Assembly: GCA_003520025.1 (NCBI GenBank)
Contig: DOVP01000286.1
Location: forward strand, 507-8,042
Direction of reading: 5' to 3'
DNA from: Phycisphaerales bacterium
Lineage (GTDB): Bacteria; Planctomycetota; Phycisphaerae; Phycisphaerales; SM1A02
Length of the DNA stretch: 7,536 nt
Position numbers and translations under genes: made by a program. Position 1 is the first letter of the stretch, and each line of letters opens with the position of its first letter. Under the pieces are notes generated by a model, which was not told where the DNA came from, did no database searches, and saw only the letters and a list, made by a program, of their open reading frames with translations. Below, one piece after another: positions 1 to 6,113 of the stretch.

Positions 1-228
1 ACTGATTCGAATGAGTGCGTGGACGGCACCTTCTTCTGGATAATTGGGGAGATTATCCGCATCGGTGAAGCCAGGAGCCCCGATGAGCAACCGATCATCG
101 AATCGATCGAGAGCCACACCGTATCGTCCATTTCCCCAGACCCCGGGTAACAACTGCTCGAACACCGGCTGCGCAAATCCCACGGTTGGCAGCGCCAAGA
201 ACACCAGCGTGGGGATGACTCGAATCAT
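1..228 (-). CDS. Secreted FG-GAP repeat protein, N-terminal part (runs off the left edge)
   Basis: Only the first 76 codons are visible; the frame is open to base 1. Residues 1 to about 19 form a signal peptide (MIR, then a hydrophobic run, ending VGFA-Q), so the protein is exported. Residues about 33-72 read as an FG-GAP/integrin-alpha type propeller repeat: RYGVALDRFDDRLLIGAPG, then a short acidic loop, then EEGAVHALIRI. This matches the family pattern of a GxAl-aspartate strand, a (V/I)GAPG strand and a GAV-hydrophobic strand. Such proteins are extracellular or cell-surface beta-propellers that often bind calcium. The ATG at 228 is preceded by a purine-rich GGGGAG (bases 245-240 on the minus strand) at a long 11-base spacing. 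A GTG twelve bases upstream (238-240) is an in-frame alternative. The size and ligand of the full protein cannot be told from here. Confidence 0.72.
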   Translation of the reverse strand, partial: MIRVIPTLVFLALPTVGFAQPVFEQLLPGVWGNGRYGVALDRFDDRLLIGAPGFTDADNLPNYPEEGAVHALIRIS

Positions 229-297
229 GTGAAGATGCACTCCCCGTTTCTCATGGGGTCAATCTACGGCTCGCTCTTGGCGGCGAGGATGCTCAAA

Positions 298-312
298 TCG
301 GCCCATTGCCGA
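298..312 (-). terminator. Possible weak terminator after the ketosynthase genes
   Basis: TCGGC, a five-base loop, then GCCGA forms a perfect 5-bp stem about 67 bases beyond the stop codon of the downstream ketosynthase. On the minus strand it is followed by only three T residues. It lies in the 150-base gap between that stop and the FG-GAP gene on the same strand. The stem is short and the U-tract poor, so it may be chance. I saw no convincing sigma-70 promoter for the FG-GAP gene in the same gap. Confidence 0.25.
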
Positions 313-378
313 AGAAAACCCCACCGAATGAGTGTACCGCCAGCCCCCATAATTCGGCTTCAAAAGATCTGAATTTCC

Positions 379-1692
379 TCAAGGCTGCGTGACCACCAAT
401 GTGTCATTTTGCCCTCCAAACCCGAAGGAATTGCTCAGGCAGGTATCAACAGCGGTCTTCCGGGCGGTATTGGGGACGTAATCGAGATCGAGTTCTGGAT
501 CGGGGTCGGTGAGGTTGATCGTCGGGGGGATGATGCCATCACGCATGATGAGCAGGCAGGTGATCAGTTCCACCGCGCCCGCGGCGCAGATCAGATGCCC
601 CATCATTGACTTGATGCTCGTCATGGGAATTTTCGGCGCGTTGTCGCCGAAGACGAGTTTTACCGACTTGGTTTCAATGGCGTCGTTTTCTTGCGTACCG
701 GTTCCATGGGCCGAGATGTACTGGACCGGTGGTCGTCCGTCTTCATCGGCGGCGCTCGGGTCGATGCCGGCTTCCCGCATGGCGGCGTTCATGGCTGCCG
801 CCGGACCGCGACCCTCGGGGTGCAGGTCCGTAATGCGGTAGGCATCGGCGCTCGATCCATATCCGGTGACTTCGGCGAGAATTGTGGCGCCCCGCGCCTC
901 GGCATGTTCGAGTGACTCCAGAATGATCACGCCCGAGCCCTCACCCATCACGAAGCCACCGCGTGATCGGGAGAATGGTCGCGAGGCGTGCTGGTAATCT
1001 TCGCTTCGGGTCGAGAGAGCGGTCAGTCTGTTGAAGCCGGTCATGCCCAACACGTGCAGCATTGTGTGGGTCCCGCCGCTGATCATCACATCCGCGTCCC
1101 CTCGTCGGAGGATGTCGCACGCTTCGCCGATGGCCTGCGTACTTGCAGCGCATGCGGTGAGGCAATTGAAGGCCGGTCCACGCAGTCCGAATTCTCGGGC
1201 GATGTGCGCGATGGGTTCGTTCGGCTCTTGGGCCACTTCGTGCCGGCATGCAATGTGCTCTTTTGCCCCGGCAAGCCAGGTGCTGTCGTTGACGCTGCCG
1301 AGTTCCGCCTGCCAAGCCGGAACGGTGGTCTTCTGATAGGCATCGAAGTCCAAGACACCTTCACCGGATCCCAGATAGAGACCGCAGCGGCGGCGGTCGA
1401 GCGCAGCAAAGTCTCCGAGCCCGGATGTGTCCCACGCCTGCCGCGTGGCCCCGAGGGCGAAAGCGGTATGCATGCCGGGTTGTCCGTGCCGAGCGGCGCT
1501 TTCGACGTATTTGGTCCAGTCGTACTCACGCACCTGGTTCGCGAAGGAGGTCGGGAACGTCGCTGCATCGAATCGGTCGATTGGCGCGACCGATGTTTCG
1601 CCCGCCACGAGCCGTTTCCACACCGACTCGATGTCGTGACCCATCGGCGTGATCCATCCCGATCCGGTGATGACGACGCGGCGGCGAGTCAT
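379..1692 (-). CDS. Beta-ketoacyl-[ACP] synthase, FabF-like, active (KS-alpha) subunit
   Basis: 437 aa thiolase-fold condensing enzyme of the FabF/KAS II and type II PKS KS-alpha group. It should catalyse decarboxylative condensation of malonyl-ACP with an acyl primer in the cytoplasm. All catalytic residues are present: nucleophile Cys181 in TACAAS, His329 in HGTGT, Lys361 and His366 in KSMMGHL. The Gly-rich GFGGQN sits near the C-terminus (424-429) and GFVMGEGSG at 246-254. The start is the ATG at 1692: MTRRRVVITG is the canonical N-terminus, whereas the longer frame to 1809 only adds sequence overlapping the upstream gene. This ATG overlaps the upstream stop by four bases (ATGA), and GAGGGGG lies about 8 bases before it, so the two genes are translationally coupled. 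The region between GSG (108-110) and RGP (171-173) is about 15 residues longer than in E. coli FabF. It could be a fatty-acid or a secondary-lipid enzyme; pairing with an inactive partner favours the latter. Confidence 0.9.
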   Translation of the reverse strand: MTRRRVVITGSGWITPMGHDIESVWKRLVAGETSVAPIDRFDAATFPTSFANQVREYDWTKYVESAARHGQPGMHTAFALGATRQAWDTSGLGDFAALDRRRCGLYLGSGEGVLDFDAYQKTTVPAWQAELGSVNDSTWLAGAKEHIACRHEVAQEPNEPIAHIAREFGLRGPAFNCLTACAASTQAIGEACDILRRGDADVMISGGTHTMLHVLGMTGFNRLTALSTRSEDYQHASRPFSRSRGGFVMGEGSGVIILESLEHAEARGATILAEVTGYGSSADAYRITDLHPEGRGPAAAMNAAMREAGIDPSAADEDGRPPVQYISAHGTGTQENDAIETKSVKLVFGDNAPKIPMTSIKSMMGHLICAAGAVELITCLLIMRDGIIPPTINLTDPDPELDLDYVPNTARKTAVDTCLSNSFGFGGQNDTLVVTQP

Positions 1693-2957
1693 ACGTCTGT
1701 CCCCCTCGAAAGAATGGTGGCGGTGTTCTGGCCGCCTTGGCTGGCCGTCAAGACCAGAACACTGCGAAGTGAGGCGGCACCACTCGGGAGTTGCTGGGTC
1801 TCCAGACATCGCGTCGCGACGGCCAGCTGCACGGCGCCGTGTCCGGCGCAGCAGTTGCCGGTGGTGGGGGTGAGCAGCACCATGGGAAGCGTGTCCGCCC
1901 GCTCGCCGAGTGCCGATCGCAGAGCATCACGTTCCGCCTGATCGATACCTGGAATACCCAGGCCCATCGGCACGATGGCATCGATGTCATCAGGGCCATA
2001 TGAGGCCTGCTGCATCGCCTGCGCGATGGCGTCACCGATCGATTCGGCGGAGGCGCTGGTGATCGTGTTTCCCTCGATGCTCTGCGTGCAGCCGAGTCCT
2101 GCAATCACTGCCTTGATGGTGGCTCCGCGAGCCTTCGCGTGCTCGACTTCTTCGACCACCAGAATGCCGCCGCCCTCGCCAAGCACTGTGCCGTCGGCGT
2201 CATCTGCATACGGACGCACGATCGTGGCTGGATCATCGCTTGCCGATGCGGTAGTCAGTCGGCCAGCGCATTGCTGCCGCCACGTTGCCAGCACGTTGAG
2301 CCGGCTCTCCACACCGCCCGTCAGGCAGGCGTCGGCGGCACCACGTTGTATGACGCGAACCGACTCGGCCATGGACAGTGGGGCGCTTGATTCCCAGCAG
2401 GTGATCGTGTTGCTTGGTCCTTGGCAGTCATGCACGATGGTGACGTGACAGGCGAGCATGTTCGGGAGATACTTGAGCAGCCACAGCGGGGTCAGATTCT
2501 CCATGCCGGCCTCGCCCCAGTGCCCGAGGCTGAAGTCGCCGTCATCTGTTTTGCTCGTGATAAGGGCCGCGCCGAGTTCATTGACGTCGGCGCAGATGAG
2601 CCCGGCGCCGATATGGCATCCAACGCGGTCTGGGGCGATGGTCGGTTCACCTTCGCCCGCTCCGGCGGTGGTCAGCCCCGCATCCTGCACCGCCATGAGG
2701 GCTGCGCCCATTGCCAATTCGATGTCACGGCACATGACCTTGGTGGCTTTGCGGTAGTGCTTGGGGACCAACTTGCGGATTGAAAAGGCGTCGGCGGGCA
2801 GTTCGCCAGCGAAGGGACATTCCCACGCGGCGCCGTCGAAGGCTTCAAGGGGTCTGATCCCGGTTTCCCCGGCCTCCATCGCCGCCCACAGCGGCTCGAT
2901 TCCGAGCCCGAGGGCCGTGACCGGACCGATTCCTGTGATGGCGACGCCGCGGTTCAT
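1689..2957 (-). CDS. Catalytically degenerate ketosynthase, KS-beta/chain-length-factor-like subunit
   Basis: 422 aa ketosynthase-fold protein, recognisable by the N-terminal VAITGIGPVTALG, the GPS strand (180-182), VLGEGGGILVVEE (258-270) and SQGGQN (406-411). Gapless alignment by eye to FabF puts Glu189 at the nucleophilic Cys, Met331 at the His of HGTGT (here MGLGIPG), Thr363 at the conserved Lys and Asn368 at the second His. All four catalytic residues are therefore gone, while fold-defining glycines remain. A Cys at 187, two residues before the nucleophile position, is unlikely to substitute. In type II polyketide and aryl-polyene systems such a subunit (CLF/KS-beta, usually Gln at the nucleophile) pairs with an active KS and sets chain length. 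Its stop overlaps the start of the active KS gene by four bases, supporting a 1:1 heterodimer. It precedes its partner, the reverse of the usual actinomycete order. No clear Shine-Dalgarno site precedes the ATG at 2957. Confidence 0.85.
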   Translation of the reverse strand: MNRGVAITGIGPVTALGLGIEPLWAAMEAGETGIRPLEAFDGAAWECPFAGELPADAFSIRKLVPKHYRKATKVMCRDIELAMGAALMAVQDAGLTTAGAGEGEPTIAPDRVGCHIGAGLICADVNELGAALITSKTDDGDFSLGHWGEAGMENLTPLWLLKYLPNMLACHVTIVHDCQGPSNTITCWESSAPLSMAESVRVIQRGAADACLTGGVESRLNVLATWRQQCAGRLTTASASDDPATIVRPYADDADGTVLGEGGGILVVEEVEHAKARGATIKAVIAGLGCTQSIEGNTITSASAESIGDAIAQAMQQASYGPDDIDAIVPMGLGIPGIDQAERDALRSALGERADTLPMVLLTPTTGNCCAGHGAVQLAVATRCLETQQLPSGAASLRSVLVLTASQGGQNTATILSRGTDV

Positions 2958-2964
2958 GGCGGGA

Positions 2965-2970
2965 AGTTTA
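2965..2970 (-). promoter_or_regulatory. Possible -10 element for the ketosynthase pair (leaderless?)
   Basis: On the minus strand TAAACT (fits TANNNT) ends 7 bases before the ATG at 2957, which would place transcription initiation at or next to the start codon. Only 26 bases separate this ATG from the divergent GTG at 2984, and no Shine-Dalgarno site is seen for the minus-strand gene. No recognisable -35 hexamer lies at the proper distance. The call rests on position and a 6-base match only. Confidence 0.25.
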
Positions 2971-2971
2971 C

Positions 2972-2977
2972 AAGGAG
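2972..2977 (+). promoter_or_regulatory. Shine-Dalgarno site AAGGAG deciding the GTG start of the ZIP-like gene
   Basis: AAGGAG lies 6 bases upstream of the GTG at 2984, an ideal spacing. The alternative ATG at 3017 has no purine-rich sequence at the right distance, so the GTG is preferred. The site lies inside the narrow divergent gap. Confidence 0.6.
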
Positions 2978-2983
2978 AGGGTC

Positions 2984-3742
2984 GTGTACCGGTATCTGGC
3001 CCCGTACCCTTTGCGGATGCAGATAGATCTAGCCGATGCCACGCTTGTGATTGTCGTACCTGCCGCAGCGATGGTGGTGGGGGCTGCTGCTGGCTTGTGG
3101 AAGCAACCCGGGCCGCAATTGCGATCGGGTCTCCAGCACTTGGCCGCCGGGATCATCTTTGCGGCGGTGGCGATCGAACTGGTACCGCCGCTGCTCGCTG
3201 GCCCGAGTTGGGTTGCCATGGCGATCGGATTTGCCCTTGGTGTGGTGGTGATGCTTGGCATCCGTACGGTTGCAGGTGAGAAAGACAGCGAAGTCGGGGC
3301 TGCCGGTTCCAGAAGTCCTGCGAGCATGGTGGCTGTGGTAGGCGTGGACCTCTTTGTGGATGGTTTACTTGTTGCCTTGGCACTTGGGACAGGCGAGCAG
3401 GGGGGCTTTGTACTCGCCGCGGCAATCAGTTTCGAAACATTCTCCCTCGGCCTGGCGATTGCGGCCACTCTCTGTGCTCGCCGTAGCCTGCTGATCGGTA
3501 CGGCCATCACGACATCGCTGCTACTGATCGCCGGTGGCATCCTCGGCATCATGCTGATCGGCTGTCTTTCTGATCCGTGGCGACTGGGCATGATTGCCTT
3601 CGGCACCGCGGCACTGCTCTATCTCGTCGTAGAAGAACTCCTTGTCGAAGCCCACGAGGGCAACAGCGACACCAATATCGCCACATCGCTCTTTTTCGTC
3701 GGCTTTGGAATCACACTCGCAATTGCCGCTGTGAGCCGTTGA
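2984..3742 (+). CDS. ZIP-like eight-helix membrane protein, putative metal transporter with altered ligands
   Basis: 252 aa integral inner-membrane protein with about eight hydrophobic segments (roughly 18-38, 50-72, 75-95, 114-137, 141-163, 167-192, 199-225, 232-250). A loop at 97-113 rich in charged and small residues sits between helices 3 and 4, where ZIP transporters have their variable cytoplasmic loop. Helix 2 (LQHLAAGIIFAAVAIELVPP) closely resembles the ZIP pattern, and helix 7 ends in an acidic EEL-VEAHEG stretch (217-225). In helix 4 the usual HNxPEG is VDLFVDG (121-127, Asp122 and Asp126). In helix 5 the usual HExPE becomes SFETFS, keeping only Glu151. It may carry a different divalent cation, run in a different direction, or have lost transport. 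The GTG start is chosen for its AAGGAG site; ATG at 3017 would remove 11 residues. It is convergent with the DAHP synthase, with 8 bases between stops. Confidence 0.7.
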   Translation: MYRYLAPYPLRMQIDLADATLVIVVPAAAMVVGAAAGLWKQPGPQLRSGLQHLAAGIIFAAVAIELVPPLLAGPSWVAMAIGFALGVVVMLGIRTVAGEKDSEVGAAGSRSPASMVAVVGVDLFVDGLLVALALGTGEQGGFVLAAAISFETFSLGLAIAATLCARRSLLIGTAITTSLLLIAGGILGIMLIGCLSDPWRLGMIAFGTAALLYLVVEELLVEAHEGNSDTNIATSLFFVGFGITLAIAAVSR

Positions 3743-3750
3743 GCAAGGAG

Positions 3751-5118
3751 TCAGTCGTTGGTGCCAGAGTTCTTTGGCGCCAGCCGCCGCGCGATGAGCA
3801 TCGCCATTTCCAGCGACTGCTCGTAGTTGAGTCGTGGATCGACCAGCGATCGATAGCCGTCCTTCAGGTCGTCATCGGTCAATCCGCGGGCGCCGCCGGT
3901 GCACTCGGTCACGTTTTCGCCGGTGAGTTCGAAGTGCACGCCGCCGAGGTGGGAGCCACACCTGTCGTGGATGTCGATGGACTGCTCGACCTCGGCGAGG
4001 ATGTCCCCGAAGCTGCGAGTCTTGATGCCTGTCTCGGTCTTGCGAGTATTGCCGTGCATGGGGTCGCAAACGAAGAGCACCCGCTTGCCGGTAGCGTTGA
4101 CGGCGTCGATCAGGGCGGGGAGGTAGTCGGCGACTTTCTCAGCGCCATACCGGTGGATGAGTGTCAAGCGGCCAGGTTCGTCATCGGGGTGCAGGGCATC
4201 CATAAGTCCACCGAGAAAGTCGTTCATGTCGGTGGGGGCGAGCGCCGGGCCGATCTTGACACCGATGGGGTTGCGAATGCCTCGGAAGAACTCGACGTGT
4301 GCTTCATCGAGTGAGGCGGTGCGCATGCCGATCCATGGGAAGTGGGTCGAGAGGTTCCACGCTCCATCGCGGCGGGGGACGGTGCGTGTGAGCGCCGCCT
4401 CATACGGAAGCAGCAAGGCTTCGTGGCTTGAGTAGAAGTCAACGCGGGAGATGTCGGCGATTGAAATGCCACTGAGCGTTTCCATGAACCGCAACGATTC
4501 GCCGATTGAAGTGACCATGTCGTGAAACTCGGAGGATTTCGGAGAGTGTTCGACGAAGTCGAGTTGCCAGTACTCAGGGTGATGCAGATCGGCAAATCCG
4601 CCGTCAATCAAACTGCGGATGAAATTGAGCGTGAGCGCCGATCGCTCGTATCCGCGGAGCAGGCGCCATGGGTCCGGCGTGCGAGCCTCGGCATCGAACC
4701 GCGGGCGGTTGACGATGTCGCCGTAATAACTGGTGCAGGTCTCATCACCACGCGTTTCGGTCGGCTCGCTGCGAGGCTTGGCATACTGCCCGGCGAAACG
4801 GCCGACGCGAATGACCCGTTTGCGGGTGCCGTGGACGAGCACAAGCGACATTTGCAAGAGGATCTTGAGTTTGTTGATGATGACGTCCGAGGTGCATTCC
4901 GCGAAGGATTCGGCGCAGTCGCCACCCTGCAGCAGAAACCGGCGTCCTTCGGCGGCCTCGGCGAGTTGGTGTTTGAGCGACTCGATCTCCCAACTCGTGA
5001 CCAGCGGCGGAAAGGCGGCAAGTTCACCGGCTGCCTCCGCCAACGCCGCAGCATCCGGGTATTTCGGCTGGTGGCGGGCGGTTTTTGTCCGCCAAGAGTC
5101 GATTGTCCAATCGGTCAT
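3751..5118 (-). CDS. Class II 3-deoxy-D-arabino-heptulosonate 7-phosphate (DAHP) synthase
   Basis: 455 aa cytoplasmic enzyme that condenses phosphoenolpyruvate with erythrose 4-phosphate, the first step of the shikimate pathway to aromatic amino acids. It belongs to the class II (plant and Mycobacterium AroG) family, not the AroF/G/H type of E. coli. Visible motifs: QGGDCAE (64-70), VGRFAGQYAKPRS (105-117), SSHEALLLPYE (230-240), IRNPIGVKIGP (281-291), CDPMHGNT (351-358), GGVHFELTGENVTECTGG (392-409) and DPRLNYEQSLE (427-437). The metal ligands expected from the Mycobacterium enzyme are all present as Cys68, His355, Glu397 and Asp427, and the His-Glu and Glu-Asp spacings (42 and 30) match. 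The length is normal. The ATG at 5118 gives the family's usual MxDWTIDSWR N-terminus; the open frame upstream to 5196 runs through a tRNA gene and is not coding. No strong Shine-Dalgarno site is visible. It may share transcription with the tRNA 39 bases upstream. Confidence 0.96.
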   Translation of the reverse strand: MTDWTIDSWRTKTARHQPKYPDAAALAEAAGELAAFPPLVTSWEIESLKHQLAEAAEGRRFLLQGGDCAESFAECTSDVIINKLKILLQMSLVLVHGTRKRVIRVGRFAGQYAKPRSEPTETRGDETCTSYYGDIVNRPRFDAEARTPDPWRLLRGYERSALTLNFIRSLIDGGFADLHHPEYWQLDFVEHSPKSSEFHDMVTSIGESLRFMETLSGISIADISRVDFYSSHEALLLPYEAALTRTVPRRDGAWNLSTHFPWIGMRTASLDEAHVEFFRGIRNPIGVKIGPALAPTDMNDFLGGLMDALHPDDEPGRLTLIHRYGAEKVADYLPALIDAVNATGKRVLFVCDPMHGNTRKTETGIKTRSFGDILAEVEQSIDIHDRCGSHLGGVHFELTGENVTECTGGARGLTDDDLKDGYRSLVDPRLNYEQSLEMAMLIARRLAPKNSGTND

Positions 5119-5157
5119 CGCAAGGATCCGGGAAAGAGGGACACAGGGTGGGTAAGA

Positions 5158-5239
5158 TGCGGGTGAGAGGACTCGAACCTCCACGGGTTGCCCCACTGGT
5201 ACCTAAAACCAGCGCGTCTGCCAATTCCGCCACACCCGC
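5158..5239 (-). tRNA. tRNA-Leu (anticodon UAG)
   Basis: 82-nt class II tRNA. The acceptor arms GCGGGTG and CACCCGC pair fully, followed by discriminator A, which is typical of tRNA-Leu. The anticodon arm is CTGGT-TTTAGGT-ACCAG with anticodon TAG, reading CUA and possibly other CUN leucine codons. A long variable arm (TGGGGCAACCCGT) and a T arm GGAGG-TTCGAGT-CCTCT complete the cloverleaf. The 3' CCA is not encoded, so it must be added after transcription. The gene reads toward the DAHP synthase, and I see no terminator hairpin in the 39 bases between them. Confidence 0.97.
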
Positions 5240-5253
5240 TTGTGGCTTGAGAG

Positions 5254-5259
5254 GATATA
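5254..5259 (-). promoter_or_regulatory. Possible -10 element of the tRNA-Leu gene
   Basis: TATATC on the minus strand lies 14 bases before the tRNA 5' end, in the only AT-rich spot of the 62-base gap between the tRNA and the divergent DoxX gene. The position suits a short tRNA leader. A -35 at 17-base spacing (TCGCAT) is poor, so the call is weak. Confidence 0.35.
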
Positions 5260-5289
5260 TGAAGGGCACGTCGCCCATGCGACCCCCCT

Positions 5290-5294
5290 GAGGA
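5290..5294 (+). promoter_or_regulatory. Shine-Dalgarno site GAGGA of the DoxX-family gene
   Basis: GAGGA lies 7 bases before the ATG at 5302 and supports that start over the in-frame ATG at 5335, which would begin right at the first membrane helix. Confidence 0.55.
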
Positions 5295-5301
5295 ATCACC
5301 C

Positions 5302-6015
5302 ATGTCATGCACCGCATTTGCCGGAACCCGCTTCATGCCGTTGTTATCCCGCGTCGTACTCGGCGTGGCCTTCTTTTTCTCAGGATGGCACCTCTGTTTC
5401 CAGGAGGTGACATTCACGCCTGAGCAGATCAAGCGGCTGGAGGGAGTGACCGCGGTGGCCGTGCCTGCGGCGCTGATTCAGGAAGGGGATGGGGATCAGG
5501 GCGACAAGGCCGATCCACCTGCTGCCGAGCCTGCTGAAACGGCAAAAAAAGCCTCGGCCAAGCCGATCGCACCAATCGGGCCGTTTACTCCAAAGGCCGA
5601 GACGCCACCTGCAGACGAGGGGCTCCTCCGCCCTGCAGCTGCGCGGCTCACACTGGGACTGCGAGACGCCGGATTTGAGGGGTGGTCTGAACCTGTGGCG
5701 TGGGGAGCGGCGGTCGTGCAACTGCTTGGCGGGGCACTCATTTTCGTCGGACTGCTCACCCGGGTCTGGGCCTTCCTGATGGCGATCATGCTCGGCGCAT
5801 CGTTCTGGTTCATCAGCGTGCAGTCCGCAGCCATGTTCGATCTGAATCCATTTGACTGGGCAGCGGACGGGGCGGCCTTTCAGGGGATGTTCTTCACGCT
5901 GGCGATGTTCGTGTTGGCCTTTGGGGTGCTGCTGACGGGGCCGGGAATGTTGGCGGTGGATACGTTGCTTTGGCCCGGCAAGGCGGCTTCACCGCCAGCG
6001 GAGCCAGCGGAGTAA
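5302..6015 (+). CDS. DoxX-family inner-membrane protein with a long hydrophilic insert
   Basis: 237 aa. A DoxX-like helix 1 (about residues 11-33, LLSRVVLGVAFFFSGWH) is followed by a roughly 95-residue hydrophilic stretch and then three helices (about 133-153, 156-175, 195-215). The second helix has the DoxX signature of a GG-hydrophobic run ending in GLLTRVWAF. DoxX proteins are small four-helix membrane proteins; some relate to quinone or thiol redox chemistry, but most have no assigned function. The insert at about 35-125 has a Pro/Ala/Lys/Glu-rich section (68-108) that looks disordered, and the C-terminus ends in another Pro/Ala tail (228-237). Ordinary DoxX proteins lack such an insert and are about 130-160 aa long. 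It starts a co-directional set with the VWA and ExbB genes, 98 bases ahead of the VWA start. Function is unknown. Confidence 0.75.
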   Translation: MSCTAFAGTRFMPLLSRVVLGVAFFFSGWHLCFQEVTFTPEQIKRLEGVTAVAVPAALIQEGDGDQGDKADPPAAEPAETAKKASAKPIAPIGPFTPKAETPPADEGLLRPAAARLTLGLRDAGFEGWSEPVAWGAAVVQLLGGALIFVGLLTRVWAFLMAIMLGASFWFISVQSAAMFDLNPFDWAADGAAFQGMFFTLAMFVLAFGVLLTGPGMLAVDTLLWPGKAASPPAEPAE

Positions 6016-6097
6016 CAGAGCAGGGCAACCCCGATATTGGTGATGTACTTCGGTCTTGGCCGGGCAATGGGCCTCGGCGGGGGCGTATCCTCCGCTT

Positions 6098-6103
6098 GGG
6101 AGG
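6098..6103 (+). promoter_or_regulatory. Shine-Dalgarno-like GGGAGG before the GTG start of the VWA gene
   Basis: GGGAGG lies 10 bases upstream of the GTG at 6114, slightly long spacing. It supports that start over the upstream ATG at 5970, which falls inside the DoxX coding region. The rest of the 98-base gap (6016-6113) shows no clear promoter. Confidence 0.4.
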
Positions 6104-6113
6104 CACTGCCGAC

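Noticed and set aside
1693..1809. N-terminal extension of the functional ketosynthase by 39 residues
   Set aside because: It overlaps the 3' end of the upstream ketosynthase gene. The canonical condensing-enzyme N-terminus starts at 1692.
988..1941. 317-codon open frame on the plus strand
   Set aside because: It lies antisense to both ketosynthase genes, whose motifs are unmistakable. Its translation has no recognisable domain and is rich in Arg/Ser/Cys, as expected of a shadow frame in GC-rich DNA.
3760..3781. Hairpin GGTGCCA/TGGCGCC near the two convergent stops
   Set aside because: The 7-bp stem (one G-U) lies inside the C-terminal codons of the DAHP synthase and has no T-tract on either strand, so a terminator is not supported.
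5119..5196. N-terminal extension of the DAHP synthase by 26 residues
   Set aside because: The extension overlaps the tRNA-Leu gene, and the family N-terminus begins at the ATG at 5118.
5982..5996. Perfect GGCGG-CTTCA-CCGCC hairpin at the end of the DoxX gene
   Set aside because: It lies in coding sequence, is followed by GC-rich bases rather than T residues, and co-directional genes continue downstream.
5970..6113. Upstream ATG extension of the VWA protein by 48 residues
   Set aside because: It would begin inside the DoxX coding region and adds low-complexity sequence with no signal or domain. GTG 6114 has a purine-rich site before it.
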